Below, piece after piece: positions 53,265 to 64,000 of a stretch of DNA of 64,000 nt; the stretch's first letter is position 1; the number at the start of each line of letters is the position of its first letter. Under the pieces are notes generated by a model that made no database searches, was not told where the DNA came from, and saw nothing but the letters and a program-made list of their open reading frames with translations. Origin of the DNA: Tethya wilhelma (Eukaryota; Porifera; Demospongiae; Tethyida; Tethyidae); assembly GCA_964030475.1 (NCBI GenBank), contig CAXIPT010000001.1, positions 19,066,036 through 19,130,035 of the forward strand. The letters are read 5' to 3'. A program made the translations under genes and the position numbers.

Positions 53265-55139
53265 ATGGCTGTTATGAAGTTGTTTCTATCTGGTAGCAAA
53301 GCTCAGTGGATGATTGTTACATTTCTGTGCTTCAATCTTATCTCTCTTAGCAGTGGTATGTCAAATATTAAAGTTAGTTATGCATGAAAAAAGTTTCCTA
53401 TAGCTATGCAAATCTTTTCCTACTAACATGTATACTTAAGCTTGTTGTTGACCTGGTCTGCAGGTGAACTTATTATTGGTTTCAATCAGTTGGAGTACAC
53501 TTGCTCTGAATCTCAACCGATGACCTGCTCAGTTGTTGTGATCAAGAACAATACCAATGTGAATGATGTCTTTGTGAGAGTTAGGGCCTTAACTAGTGAA
53601 GAGTTTACCCAAACAGTTGGATGTATCTTTTTATCTAAGAGTCTGAACTGCTCAATTGCCGACCCTGCTGATGGTAAGCTTATTTTCTTGTTTTGACCTT
53701 TAATGAATCAGTAAAGTTTATCATGCAAAATACTGAATTTGTATCTGTAGGAATGGATTTTTTCCTTGATGGTGATCTTGTCCTTTTCCCTCCATCTGAT
53801 TCTTACGATGAGAGGCCCCTGGAAATTTTAGTCGTCAATGACAACATCAACGAGGCACAAGAGGGGTTCTTTGTTGTGGCTAGAGTGGACCTAATGCTCA
53901 GCAGATTGAATGAAACAGATATTCCAAATGGCGTAATATTATTCCATAATGGTGCAACAGCAATAGTCAACATTGAGGATGATGACAGTAAGCAGTTATT
54001 ATACACTTCCATTTTATTATATTAATTTATCTTATTGCCATATGCATAATAAAAATTGCCTCTCAAGTCATATCCCTGGAATTTGAGATGCCCAGCTATT
54101 CTGTGTCTGAAGATGAAGAAGTACTTTTAGTGAATATTGTTAGTGAAGATGGAATAGTCAGTGAACAGATGCTCTCTGTATTTGTCACACTGGTTGAGCG
54201 GGAAGATTTATTACCACTGAGTCTAGCGAGCACAGGTATGTGTTATTATGTCTTTTAAACATTACAAAAAATTCATCTTATCTTTCAAACATTGTGTCTT
54301 AAACATATCTTTAAGCATTGCATCTTTTTGAACATTACTATCTTTAAGTTTAAAGTATTGCATCTTTTTAAACATTGAAACATTGTATCTGTAAACATAC
54401 CGGATCTTTCAAACATTGCATCTTTTAAACAATGTCATATCTTTCAAACATATACGTGCTCATGAATTTGTAAAACTTAGTAATGGTACATAATATTATA
54501 CCATTAACAATTATTAATAATATTTGTGTGTAGGAATGGATTTTGATTTTCCTGAAACCTTAATTGAATTGGAAGTTACATCATCGATGTTGACTGTTCC
54601 ACTCCCTATATTTGAAGATTCTATTCTTGAAGCATATTTTGAGGCTTTTGCTCTCCAGCTCTCCCTACCACCAGATTCACCATCTGGCTACACTCTAGGA
54701 GACTATGCAACCACTACCGTATTTATACATGACAATGAAGGTGTGTGTGTGTGTGTGTGTGTCATACAATGATCATGATTGCAATCATAATTATTTTGGT
54801 TGTTCACTACTGGCTCAGGCTAAATGTATAACAATCATGACATACAACATACAACATACAACATACGACATGCGACATGCGACATTCGACATGCGACATT
54901 CGGATTGCTACATAAGACATACAACATATGCATAATATTATACTCTATCACATCAACTTCCATCATTATTGTTATACTAATGATTATGCATGCAGTGATA
55001 CGTATAGGGCCTGAGAAAGAAGTTTTCCTGGTCGATGAGGATGCTGGATCTGTACGTTTGTGTTTCAGTATCTTAAGCTTGGAGAACAATACCACGCTTA
55101 GTTCAGAAGAGAATCTCTTTATCTACTTTGTGTGGCAAA
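53265..55139 (+). CDS. Calx-beta domain receptor, 3' end cut at contig edge
   Basis: Exons 53265-53355 (signal peptide, WMIVTFLCFNLISLSS), 53464-53673, 53751-53987, 54068-54235, 54534-54740 and 54996 to the N at 55140. Phases agree. Two complete Calx-beta-type modules and the start of a third are read: a strand-rich start (GFNQLEYTCSES), the acidic end ERPLEILVVNDNINEAQEGF then VNIEDDD, and in the second VSEDEEVLLVNI and TTVFIHDNE. Calx-beta modules bind calcium in sodium-calcium exchangers and also build extracellular adhesion proteins; with a signal peptide the latter fits. The membrane end is not seen here. The tail gene at 56993-57720 shows what such an end may look like. Confidence 0.75.
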
Positions 55140-55140
55140 N

Positions 55141-55146
55141 CACACA

Positions 55147-55195
<49 letters not shown>
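55141..55195. repeat. (CA)n microsatellite at contig junction
   Basis: CA tract right after the single N at 55140, at the point where two inversely oriented Calx-beta genes meet. Confidence 0.95.
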
Positions 55196-55197
<2 letters not shown>

Positions 55198-56469
55198 TCA
55201 TTGTCATGTATAAATACGGTAGTGGTTGCATATTCTCCTAGAGTGTAGCCAGATGGTGAATCTAGTGGTAGGGAGAGCTGGAGAACAAAAGCTTCTTCTT
55301 GTAGTTCAAGAATTGAATCCTCAAGAATAGGAAATGGTATGGTCCATATTGATGAGAAACGCTCGAATACAATCAATCCATCAGATGGTACAAAATCCTC
55401 TCCTATACATACACACACCATGGTAATTTGAATACACTGACACTTAGTAATGAGTATTTAAAAGTAACAAACGTATACCTACCTCTTCTTGCTGGACTTA
55501 GTGGAAATAAATCCTCAAGCTCATCAAACAGTGTGACAAGAATAGGGAGCGTCTGTTCACTAACCATTCCATCTTCTATGATGATATTCACAAAAACTAT
55601 TTCTCCATCTTCGGTCACAGAATAGCTGGGCATCTCAAATCCTAGGGATATTACTAAAGAAGAATTCAATAATACTGCAATCAAGCTAAGGATACTTGTT
55701 AAACTGATATGAACTTACTATCACCGTCCTCAATATTGACTTGCGCTACTCCATTTCGTAAAAGTTGGATATTTGCAACATCTGTTTCGTTGCTAAGCAT
55801 TGCATCCACTGTAGCCACGACAAAGAACCCCTCTTGTGCCTCGTTGATGTTGTCATTAGTGACTGTAATCTCCAGGGGCCTCTCATCGTAAGAATCAGTC
55901 GGAGGGAAGATGACAAGGTCACCATTGAGGAAATAATCCATTCCTATACAAGCAGATACAGATTTTGCATGATAAACTCAGTGATTCATTAAAAGGCAAC
56001 ACTATTCAAGGTGTACAGAAAACAAGCTTAATACCATTAGAGTCCACGATTGAGCAAGTCAGACCATCAGGTAAAAAGTTACACCCAAAGGTTTGGTTGT
56101 ACTCTTCACTAGTGAAGGCCCTAACTCTCACAAAGAGGTCACCCACATTGGTGTTGTTCTTGATCACAACAACTGAGCAGGTCATCGGTTGAGATTCAGA
56201 GCAAGTGTACTCCAACTGATTGAAACCAATAGTAAGCTGACCTGCATGCAGGTCAGGTCAACTACAATAATCATTTTCAGTATAGTTGATAGTCACACAA
56301 CTCAACTATAGGACAACAATTAACTTCAGTTATTTTTCATACAACAGGTCATAATCATGCATGTTAACTATAACGTACCATTACTGAGGGAGATCAGTAG
56401 TAACAGAACTACCATTATCATCCACAAAGCTTTGTGGTGGCCAGATATAACCAGATCCAAATTAGCCAT
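55196..56469 (-). CDS. Calx-beta domain receptor, inverted paralog, 3' end cut at contig edge
   Basis: Exons in transcript order: 56469-56379 (signal peptide, WMIMVVLLLLISLSNG), 56241-56035, 55943-55719, 55653-55493, 55402-55196. It matches the plus-strand neighbour exon for exon but is clearly diverged, for example MDYFLNGDLVIFPPTDSYD against MDFFLDGDLVLFPPSDSYD, so it is a paralog and not the same contig flipped. Two Calx-beta modules are complete (NINEAQEGFFVVATVDAM, VNIEDGD, VTEDGEIVFVNI, VFIHDNE). The coding sequence stops at the donor before the CA tract and the contig end. Confidence 0.75.
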
Positions 56470-56992
56470 TTGCAAATTTATGAGTATACACTTTCTTTTT
56501 ACATGCATGTAGCATGAAAGCTGTAGAATATATAGTATGAATTCCTTTTAGCAATGTGTATAGGTGTATGCATGACTTTAGCTTGTATACAATGATGTAT
56601 TCTTTTCCACACTCACATAGACTACTTAAAGGCAAAGGGACTGTTTGCTCATTGTGCTGATTAAGTGTTTGGTAATCCTATACACATACACTATATGTGT
56701 AATTACACGACGTGCATTAGTTTATAATGACTCAAAAGAAAGTTTTACATGCCAGGATGAACCTGTGGTTGTGATGCATATCGTGGACAGCTGCATACAG
56801 TTAGGCAAGGGTAAATGTACAAAGTACTATAGCTAGCTTTAACTTGAAGCATTATGTAGCTGTAGGAAGTTAAACAAAAGCGCATAGATTTGATCACATG
56901 TTTTACTGAATGACACTATCAAAAGTAATATCATGGACAGTAAACAAACTTTAAATAAAGCAAAATCCATCATCAGTCAATATGTCTTTGAA

Positions 56993-57720
56993 TTAAGTGT
57001 GTACATTAGCTATTATTACATCAGAGTACCCCTCACTGTCACAGTCACCTTCTTCTGTGGCAGCACTAGAGGGTGGAGTGATGTAGTCATTAGAATACTC
57101 CTGAGTTTCGAATGTCATTGATGGTTGTTGTATGTTATCGATATCAGTATACAACTGGTCAGGAACTTCAGAGTCTGTAGGCTCTCCGGCAGAAACAGGG
57201 TTGGTATAAGCAGCACCAATGTTGTGCATTCCATCGTAGGCTACATTTTGTATGGTTGGAAGGGGTCTGTTCATAAGATCAGCTCCTGTACGAGTGTAAG
57301 CTTGGTTCTGTCTCAATTCAATGGCAGCTCTTCCATCACCACCTGGTTGGATGCTTGGATATCTTGGGTTTGCTAAAGCAGTTGGGTCTGTATAATATTG
57401 TGATCTCAATGCCTTGTTCTTGTAGAGCTGCCTCACCAGGTAGACCATCACTAATGCAATCAGCAAGAAGAGTACCAAAGCTATGAGTCCGGCTACTGAT
57501 CCGGAAATGATGGCCACTAAACTTGAGCTTGTAGAGGGAGGTAGTTCTGTAATGTAGAAAGAAGATACATATGTAGAACCTTATAGTTTAATTTGACCAT
57601 TATAGAAGTTCTCAGAGACTTCTCACCATTTTCCAGTGTCATGAAGGTGTCGCTGGGTGTCTCTTCCCCCTCCCCTGCACGGTTCACTGCACTGACGTAC
57701 ACCCTGTGGGGATGGTTGGG
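56993..57720 (-). CDS. C-terminal end of a fibronectin-III receptor with tyrosine-rich tail, 5' end missing
   Basis: Two exons: 57720-57627 (cut by the N at 57721) and about 57546-56993. The first ends a fibronectin-III domain (RVYVSAVNRAGEGEETPSD). The second has a membrane helix (GSVAGLIALVLFLLIALVMV) and about 140 cytoplasmic residues with several tyrosine motifs (YYTDP, AYDGM, YTDI, YSNDY, YSDV) that could bind SH2 or PTB domains once phosphorylated. No kinase or phosphatase domain is present. It may be the membrane end of a Calx-beta receptor like its neighbours, but that link is inference. The enzymes nearby (kinase-kelch, receptor phosphatase) act on such sites in general. Confidence 0.75.
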
Positions 57721-57721
57721 N

Positions 57722-58056
57722 AGAAACAAGATTCTGTGCCCAGTTGCAACCCTACAGTCCTATCTGAACCATATGCAACATCCCTCTTTATTTCGGTAAA
57801 TAAGCCACATGCTCCTGTCTTAACCAGTACCATTTCAAGATGGCTTAAAATGCAGATGAAGAATGCTAAAATTGATACAGATACTTTCAAGGCTCACTCT
57901 ACTAGGTCAGCATCGACTTCAAAGGCTAATACTGGTGGTGTGTCAGTCGCTGATAAGACGGCAGTCTGGACGAGAGAGTCCACAATTGAGAAGTTCTATA
58001 ATAGACCCGTTGTGGACACCAGTTTTGGAGTCAATGTACTCTCTCCTATTAACTGA
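57722..58056 (+). pseudogene. Tyrosine recombinase C-terminal fragment (DIRS- or Crypton-like element)
   Basis: An open frame from the contig start to 58056 reads VLTSTISRWLKMQM, FKAHSTRSAS and EKFYNRPV. The HSTR (H-x-x-R) pair and the Tyr of FYNRP match the last catalytic residues of tyrosine recombinases of DIRS-like retroelements and Cryptons. The N-terminal half is missing at the N (57721). Terminal repeats follow at 58079-58186 and 58562-58640. A relic of a mobile element, possibly inserted in or misjoined to the receptor gene on the other side of the N. Confidence 0.7.
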
Positions 58057-58078
58057 CATAAGCTTTGAACACATACAC

Positions 58079-58186
58079 TGACATATATGAGCCTTGCAAT
58101 GACGTGGAATTGACGATCTCACAAGCATCCAAAGGATGTGATGTGAGATCAGAATTCCACTAGTTGCAAGGCTCATATATGACAGT
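58079..58186. repeat. Foldback repeat ending the recombinase element
   Basis: ACATATATGAGCCTTGCAA on the left pairs with TTGCAAGGCTCATATATGACA on the right; between them CGATCTCACAAGCATCC and GGATGTGATGTGAGATC face each other. The right arm recurs at 58562-58640 (CACTGTCATATATGAGCC). Arrangement like the inverted and internal complementary repeats of DIRS-type elements. Confidence 0.65.
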
Positions 58187-58439
58187 ATTCCCACCTAAAG
58201 GGCTCTGCTGTTATAATTTCCCACCCTTTTCTTTGTTACAGTTTACAGCTACTAGTTGCAAGAGACTATCTGAGGATTAACTTGTCTTGTTCATCATGTT
58301 ATTGGTAATTTTCTTCCATCTGTACATTGGAGGCTATATTCCTTATTATATTCTTGTCTTACACTATTTTGGACTGTCTTTCCTCATACTCTACTGATTT
58401 ATAAAGCTATTCATTTAGTTGCATTCACTCGTAAAAAAA

Positions 58440-58461
58440 TTAAAAAAAAAAAAAAAAAAAA
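58440..58461. repeat. Poly(A) tract
   Basis: A-run within the element debris between the two foldback sequences. Confidence 0.85.
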
Positions 58462-58639
58462 GAGACCAGTTGGGCACATCACGTGCTTGCCTTATGACTT
58501 CTGAGCATGCACAGTTGGTTCTTTAAACTTGCTATGAATATCATTATTTGGAGGCCAAATACACTGTCATATATGAGCCTTGCAACTAGTGGAATTCTGA
58601 TCTCACATCACATCCTTTAGATGCTTGTGAGATCGTCAA

Positions 58640-59113
58640 TTTGAATGTAAAGTTGGTTGTTTGGAGTCAATTGGTTTTGGAATGAGACTGTCGAGTCTGA
58701 AGGAACACGAATACTGAAACAGAAGAAAACACACCATAACATTACTTAAATTACTCTTACTGAGATACTGTACACCAATAGAATGGTATAATATTGTTGG
58801 TTACTAAACCTCTACTAATCTCTTCCTCTTACTGAGACACTGTACTGTACACCTACTGTACGGGTCCTAAGAGACAACATTAACATTAGCTGCCTCTGTA
58901 AACAGCAGAAGAGTATTTTGTTGGTTACTAACCTCTATGTAAAGTTGCCCGTGTTAGAGTCAACTGATTTTTGAGTGAGACCAGCGGTAAGTCCTCAGTT
59001 AGGACATCTTGCCAATCACTGTTGTAAGGGTCTAGAGAGACATTAACATCAGCTGTCTCTGCATATCTATACACTGAAATATGCAGAGACACAGCTTCTG
59101 TATGAACAAACAT
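58640..59113 (-). other. Repeated exon-like segments of unknown gene
   Basis: Two related segments on the minus strand (around 58940-59070 and 58680-58905) each have an acceptor-like TTCAG or TTACAG, the shared text GCAGCTnATGTTAATGT, and GTTAG donors. The first is open for 61 codons. They look like duplicated exons of an unrecognised gene, possibly decayed. Confidence 0.3.
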
Positions 59114-59139
59114 AAATTATGACAGTTTACCTCCACTAT

Positions 59140-59370
59140 CTATGCCATTATCTGCTTGATGTAGGTTCCTCCTTTGCCCTTCTCCTTCTTCTGTCCTGAG
59201 TAGGTCGCTTTCGTATGATACCAGCGAGGATACCAGTGAGCTATGGTGGTGCCACACACAGTAAACATTTCAATTTTGCTTAGTATCGTGCGTTCAACGC
59301 ACGTTGTAGCCATTGCACAAGCCTCAGATAGGTCTTTTGGTAGCTTTCTCTTCTTACTAGCTGTAGCCAT
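59140..59370 (-). CDS. Short basic hypothetical protein
   Basis: 76 codons from an ATG at 59370 with a basic start (MATASKKRKLPKD) and a Lys/Gly-rich end (SGQKKEKGKGG). KKRK resembles a nuclear localisation signal. No family was recognised. It is divergent from the ATPase gene (267 bp between start codons). It may be only the first exon of a longer gene. Confidence 0.35.
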   Translation of the reverse strand: MATASKKRKLPKDLSEACAMATTCVERTILSKIEMFTVCGTTIAHWYPRWYHTKATYSGQKKEKGKGGTYIKQIMA

Positions 59371-59636
59371 ATTGAAACCTTTGCACTATGAAACAGATTA
59401 ATTCTAAAAATAGACTGAAAAGAATAATTAGCTTGATGAACGGCTGAGTGCTCGAGTTTGATTGGTGCGTTTTGGCGGATTTTCATGTTTTGGCGGTACA
59501 AGTTCAGCTGGCAAGCTTGTAGAGACGCTTCAATCCAAGTGACCCAGCGAGAAATTGACAGAATCTGAGAGACTGAGACAGCTGAGAGTTGAGATCCCTT
59601 GAGTTTCTCCAGTTCTCTGTAGTGTGGAAGGCAGTA

Positions 59637-62600
59637 ATGCAGACCTCAGGTTAGCAGAATCCATGATTTAATATCTGATTGTCTGTGCATGGCACTGGTC
59701 ATAATTTTCTGTTCATGTTCCTTCATGCCAGTATCATGTTTGTGTACTTCAAATACCTAGGTTAGCTTTAACATAGTGTAGCTATAGCTAGCTAGCTAGT
59801 ATAAGCATGGTAATATTTTGAACATATACAGATCTGATGACTTTACAAATGTCAAGTTTTATTTGGAAAAACACCAGCTTGGTTAAATTTTACTTGAATT
59901 AGCATAGGTGTTCCAGCTGAATGGGTGGGGCTAATTAATTGTGGCTGACAAATTATGTTGTTTTTTTTTGTTTTTGTTTTTTTTGCCTATTATTCTTTTT
60001 GATTATTATCGAAAAATATTTCTCATTATTTTGCCCATTATTCTCACATGCAAGGTGCACCATTACTGTGCAGTCCTTACGCGCGCACTCAAATTTATTT
60101 GCAGGCAGGAAGTTTGTGGTCAACCCTAGAGTTAAGCATGAATAAAATTAAAAATTTATACGTTATCTTCAATTGATGATATACTGGACTCTGAGCATGC
60201 ATAAGACTTGGACTAAAGTGTATAGAATTGCTCTCTTCTTCAACTATCCAATGGTGTTTGTCCACATGCAGGTATCACAGAATGAAAGTTACAGGGTTGT
60301 TTCTTCAGCTCATTTTTTTAATGAGATGCAAACACCCCACATATTTTGCTCTAGATTAGCAGTCCTGACTAATATTTTGAGCTCAGTTTGCACTATCCTT
60401 TAGCTATCAGTATTTGCAAACTTTGCAAATACTGATAGCTAAAGGATGGTTCTACATGAATCCTGTATCTGTTTCATTTTGAAGGTGTCATTTGCCTGAA
60501 ACAACTGCTCAAAGTTCAGCGATTTTTCAATGCAATTTACCATGCTATGCCTCTACACCTCACCTCTGACCTCAGCTCAACAACATCATAAATATTTATA
60601 TTAATTTAAAGAACCTAAGAACTGCTTATTTTCGGCCTTTCTGAGACTTTCTTGAATTTTTTGTTACTCAAACAATCATAAATACTTGATATTTGGGGTG
60701 TCTACTTCAAAACCTACCATGTAATGTGTGTTCAATCAACTAAATATTGTAAAAATTGTTATTATTCAGGGCTTCAAATAGCCTAGATCAAAACCTGCAA
60801 AATGGTTCTTTGCTAGTTAGAATCCTAAATTTACCTTTGTACTAAGCTTTGCAAGAGTCTTGGGTAAAATATATTGGTCAGGACTGCCATTCTAGAGTGA
60901 CTTGTGACACAGCGCAGGAACCGCTTGAATTGCAAGTTTGGAAACGCTATATAGAAGCAGCGTTTCTCTTGCACAACTCTTTCTTGATCCAGCCTGCAAT
61001 CAGATTAGGTTTCTCTACTGGTTTCCTTTTATTTTGGTTCAATAGCTTCTTTCTTTCTCAAGAAAACTTTTCTCAAAGACGAAGTCACAATACGGCAGAT
61101 TTAATGAGCTGCTGTTTCAATGACGTAATGCTTTTTCGCACTGATTGGGCGCGCGTAAGGACTGTGTGTAACTGTGCAAACATCTGGTGAGGTGCTGCGC
61201 ATGGCATAATTTGTGGAATAATAAGTAGTCTTCAAAACACTAGCATAATCGGGAATAATAAGCAGTAAATTTGGAATAATAGTCCAGCATAATTTGTCAA
61301 CCACTATATACAAATTAATTGAATTGTACTGTCTTTGTAATGTAGAATTCACTGAACAGAACTGTGCAATTGGGTTCATGAGAGGCAATGACTTCACAGC
61401 TCTCACGAATTTCACGTTCCGTTTTGTGTGCAAGGTGTCCTCTCCTCATGTTGACAATGTTGATTACAACAGCTTCATTGTTCAAGTCAAGACCTGCAAT
61501 GTGAATGGACAAGAAGACAAAGGGTATGTTGCACATATATTAATATTCGAAGCCAAATTGTGAATCCACTGGAACAACAAATTTTGGTATTGTTATGTAG
61601 CACCTGCTTCTTTCCCTGGCATAAGACCCAGCAAAAAGGTCTAAACATCTCAAAAGAACTGGGTAGTGTCGTACCTGAAAGATCTCTCATTTCCAAGCTA
61701 AAGCCAACTCAACTTATGGATATTTTTTGGTCCAAGCTTATGGATTTTGAGAGGTGCATAATTGTATAAAAATATTACTACCTCTTGTTTACGATTCAAT
61801 CCATACATGCATTTTATCTGTACAGTGACCCGGCCCAACTACTCAAGACGTGTGAGAAAGGCCATCCTCACATTGGGTAGACAAGCACACAATGACGTGA
61901 TTGTTTTGTCTCCCACCATCCATATTAATGAAAATGGGGAGATAATTCCTTTCAAGGAGTCTGGTTATGTTTGGGTTGATAGTATTGCCAAAAAAGAAGG
62001 TGTTATTCCAACTAGTTCATCACTTCTGATGTCATTGCCGGAGTGTGAAGAGCCACTTGATTCTCTACTGAATGACCTCAAAGAGTTAACCCAAAGCAAT
62101 TTCATATCTGCGATATTTGTGCTTGGTATTAATTTCCCTAATGGCCATCCCTGTCATTATCCTGGATTGAACTCTAATAATTGTGTTATTTGTTTATGTA
62201 TACCATGCATAGGTTCAGTGGTCTCTTCCATATTCAATGAGCAACTCCAAGAAAAGTATGGAAGTTTCGGTGTGACTATAGTGATTGGGGATATCAACCA
62301 TGGCAAGACCAAGGGCATGGAGCTATCTCTAGCATCATTTGGTGTTCGTCATGCTAGAATAAGCAATGCACTATTGAGGAAGTTGCTTCTTGGTGGAATG
62401 TCATGGTGTTACGACGATCCTGACACCACCAACCAGCTAATGAGGATTTTACTGAGTGTCTTCGGAGGGACAACAATGGGCAATGCGCTCACAAGTGGAT
62501 CTTGCCGTGTCTCTCCTTTGGCAACAGCCAACATGCACATAATGCATGAACTGTCATCAATGGATGCAAGGTCACAATATAAAAAATGTGATTCATCATG

Positions 62601-63010
62601 TGCCTGTATAATATACATGCATGCACATATACATGTATACACGTGCCTGCCTATAGGTAAACAAAACTTACTATATGTATAAGCAGCTATTGTTGTTGTA
62701 AAACCCTCACAGTTAATTGCATGCTTTTAATAATTATATTATTTAGGATCATCTGCAGAGCAAGGCTCATACCATTTGTCCATCCACTGAAGTACAACCT
62801 TCAATCTACCTCCACCATTAATGAGGCGTATGAATTGGCCCCTGCAGCTGGACCTTCTCTGATTAGGATTGGACATAATCTAGCAAGCATGGAACCAGAG
62901 GCTCTCAAAAGGGTCCAGGCACACATCCAAAAGTTGCTACCACTGCTAGACTCTCATGGTGTTATTGAGTACACCTTACTTGTGGCATCTGCACTGGTGG
63001 TGGTGGTGGT

Positions 63011-63084
<74 letters not shown>

Positions 63085-63264
63085 NNNNNNNNNNNNNNNN
63101 NNNNNNNNNNNNNNNNNNNNNNNNNNNNNNNNNNNNNNNNNNNNNNNNNNNNNNNNNNNNNNNNNNNNNNNNNNNNNNNNNNNNNNNNNNNNNNNNNNNN
63201 NNNNNNNNNNNNNNNNNNNNNNNNNNNNNNNNNNNNNNNNNNNNNNNNNNNNNNNNNNNTGAGG

Positions 63265-63304
<40 letters not shown>

Positions 63305-64000
63305 TTAGTTTGATGATATATAACACCTAGACCTATTGTATACATATGTACAGATTGCTGAGGATACTGAGCTTGTAGATGAAGACAGCATCTACAGGTG
63401 CTTTGATGAGGTCATTGCTCCAGTAGTTGCAAAATTCCAAGTCAATCCAACTAGTTCCAATCTTGGAACTTACATCATTGCTTACTGCAGAGTGTCTACT
63501 ATATCTGAGGTAGGTATAGTTGTAGCAACCAGCATGATTACTTATTGTTCACTGGATATAGTTAATGAAACAACTTGAAATACAGTGTATACTGCACAAA
63601 AACTAAACATAAACACTAGACTAACACTGCAAAAGGCTAGTATGCTAACCAGTTAGGTGGGAAATAAAAGTGTCACACAGTATACCATGCATATATGGTC
63701 ATTGATTAAAGTAATCTGAAATAATAATTGTAATGGTCCAAAGAAGAAAACATTCACAGGCTAATTAAATCACAGATTCATGATTGAATAAACAAAAACA
63801 TAATATGCATGTATAAGTCTAAATTAAATTCTCCACAGATATGCATACTAATACTATATGAAATTCCCATTATCATGCTAAATTTAGATATTCCAAGTAG
63901 TTAATCCCAAATGCTCATACTCTGTTACTGACAAGAGGAACTTGAAAGGAGTGGCTGTGCTTTTGAAGGGGTTCTTGCGTGCACTTGATGAAAAGAATAT
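59637..64000 (+). CDS. Uncharacterised P-loop ATPase, continues past window
   Basis: Proposed exons: 59637-59649 (MQTS, phase 1, tentative), 61346-61523, 61601-61753, 61848-62125, 62213-62570, 62747-62996, 63354-63509, 63888 to the window end. The core has a Walker A motif (GDINHGKT) preceded by VTIVI, then LASFGVRHARIS, a Walker B-like GGMSWCYDDPD and FGGTTMGNA, then a segment near PLATANMHIMHEL that resembles a sensor region. This layout recalls uncharacterised animal P-loop proteins and, more remotely, DUF927/helicase-like ATPases; no function is known to me. The acceptor at 61848 is unusual (CTCAAG) but needed to keep frame. The 175-base N run lies in the intron after 62996. The first intron carries a 1.4 kb foldback element. 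Confidence 0.65.
59935..61310. mobile_element. 1.4 kb foldback element with long degenerate inverted repeats
   Basis: Left end TGGCTGACAAATTATG; right end CATAATTTGTCAACCA. Farther in, both arms share TATTATTC units and CAGTCCTTACGCGCGC against GCGCGTAAGGACTG. Still farther in, GCAGTCCTGACTAATATTTT (60359) faces AATATATTGGTCAGGACTGC (60867). No intact transposase frame. Lies in the proposed first intron of the ATPase gene. Confidence 0.7.
60395..60447. repeat. Perfect 26-bp-arm palindrome
   Basis: ATCCTTTAGCTATCAGTATT onward and its exact reverse complement, separated by one base (60421). Sits inside the foldback element. Confidence 0.9.
63004..63084. repeat. (TGG)n/(TG)n microsatellite before gap
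   Basis: A short TGG run, then a TG tract leading into the N gap. GT repeats resume at 63267-63300, so the gap probably spans more of the same. Confidence 0.95.
63085..63259. other. Assembly gap, 175 N
   Basis: Run of N between two parts of a GT microsatellite, in an intron of the ATPase gene. Confidence 1.

Noticed and set aside
60849..61190. A 113-codon plus-strand frame inside the foldback element
   Set aside because: No motif of a transposase or other family; its second half overlaps the inverted-repeat arm.

Overview
The window is animal nuclear DNA. Genes are split into many short exons with GT-AG introns, dinucleotide microsatellites are abundant, MITE-like inverted-repeat elements sit in introns, and the families are metazoan: inversin-like ankyrin/IQ protein, two-domain receptor tyrosine phosphatase (RPTP), Calx-beta receptors, PIG-W, and DOMON/cytochrome b561. 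The compact layout, the kinase-coiled-coil-kelch gene and the tandem DOMON genes fit a demosponge such as Amphimedon. That assignment is an inference from gene content. Gene models were spliced by hand from splice consensus and reading phase, so exon ends may be off by 1-2 nt.

Layout. 117-4042 (-): three DOMON domains running into a cytochrome b561 domain, cut by the window edge. Only 132 bp away, head to head, lies an inversin-like gene (4175-15034, +, about 1,200 aa). Next come DOMON-DOMON genes with a C-terminal tail resembling a GPI signal: 15278-18231 (-) and 18973-23252 (-), then PIGW (23650-27445, -), then a third DOMON-DOMON gene (28310-32072, -). 32.1-36.7 kb is mostly duplicated non-coding sequence with relics of a second PIGW copy. 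36743-37491 (+) is a REX1BD-like gene. 37805-45523 (+) is an RPTP with an active D1 and a dead D2. 46-52.5 kb holds extra copies of the RPTP D2 exons with an intronless kinase-kelch gene between them (48674-50920, -). 53265-55139 (+) and 55196-56469 (-) are two Calx-beta genes facing each other. 56993-57720 (-) is the membrane/tail end of a receptor. 57.7-58.7 kb is tyrosine-recombinase element debris. 59637 to the window end (+) is an uncharacterised P-loop ATPase gene.

The assembly shows its seams. Single N bases lie at 13228, 33892, 38699, 48135, 51762, 55140 and 57721, and a 175-base N run at 63085-63259. At 48135 the two contig ends carry what looks like the same 1.82 kb, so part of the apparent duplication there is artificial.

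Possible working links. The three DOMON-DOMON proteins look like secreted, lipid-anchored b-type haem proteins, and the PIG-W made from the middle of the same cluster acts in GPI-anchor synthesis. The strongest oddity is the RPTP. The only exon that joins its ectodomain to its phosphatase half in the correct phase encodes a membrane helix made largely from a (TG)n microsatellite (alternating Val-Cys).
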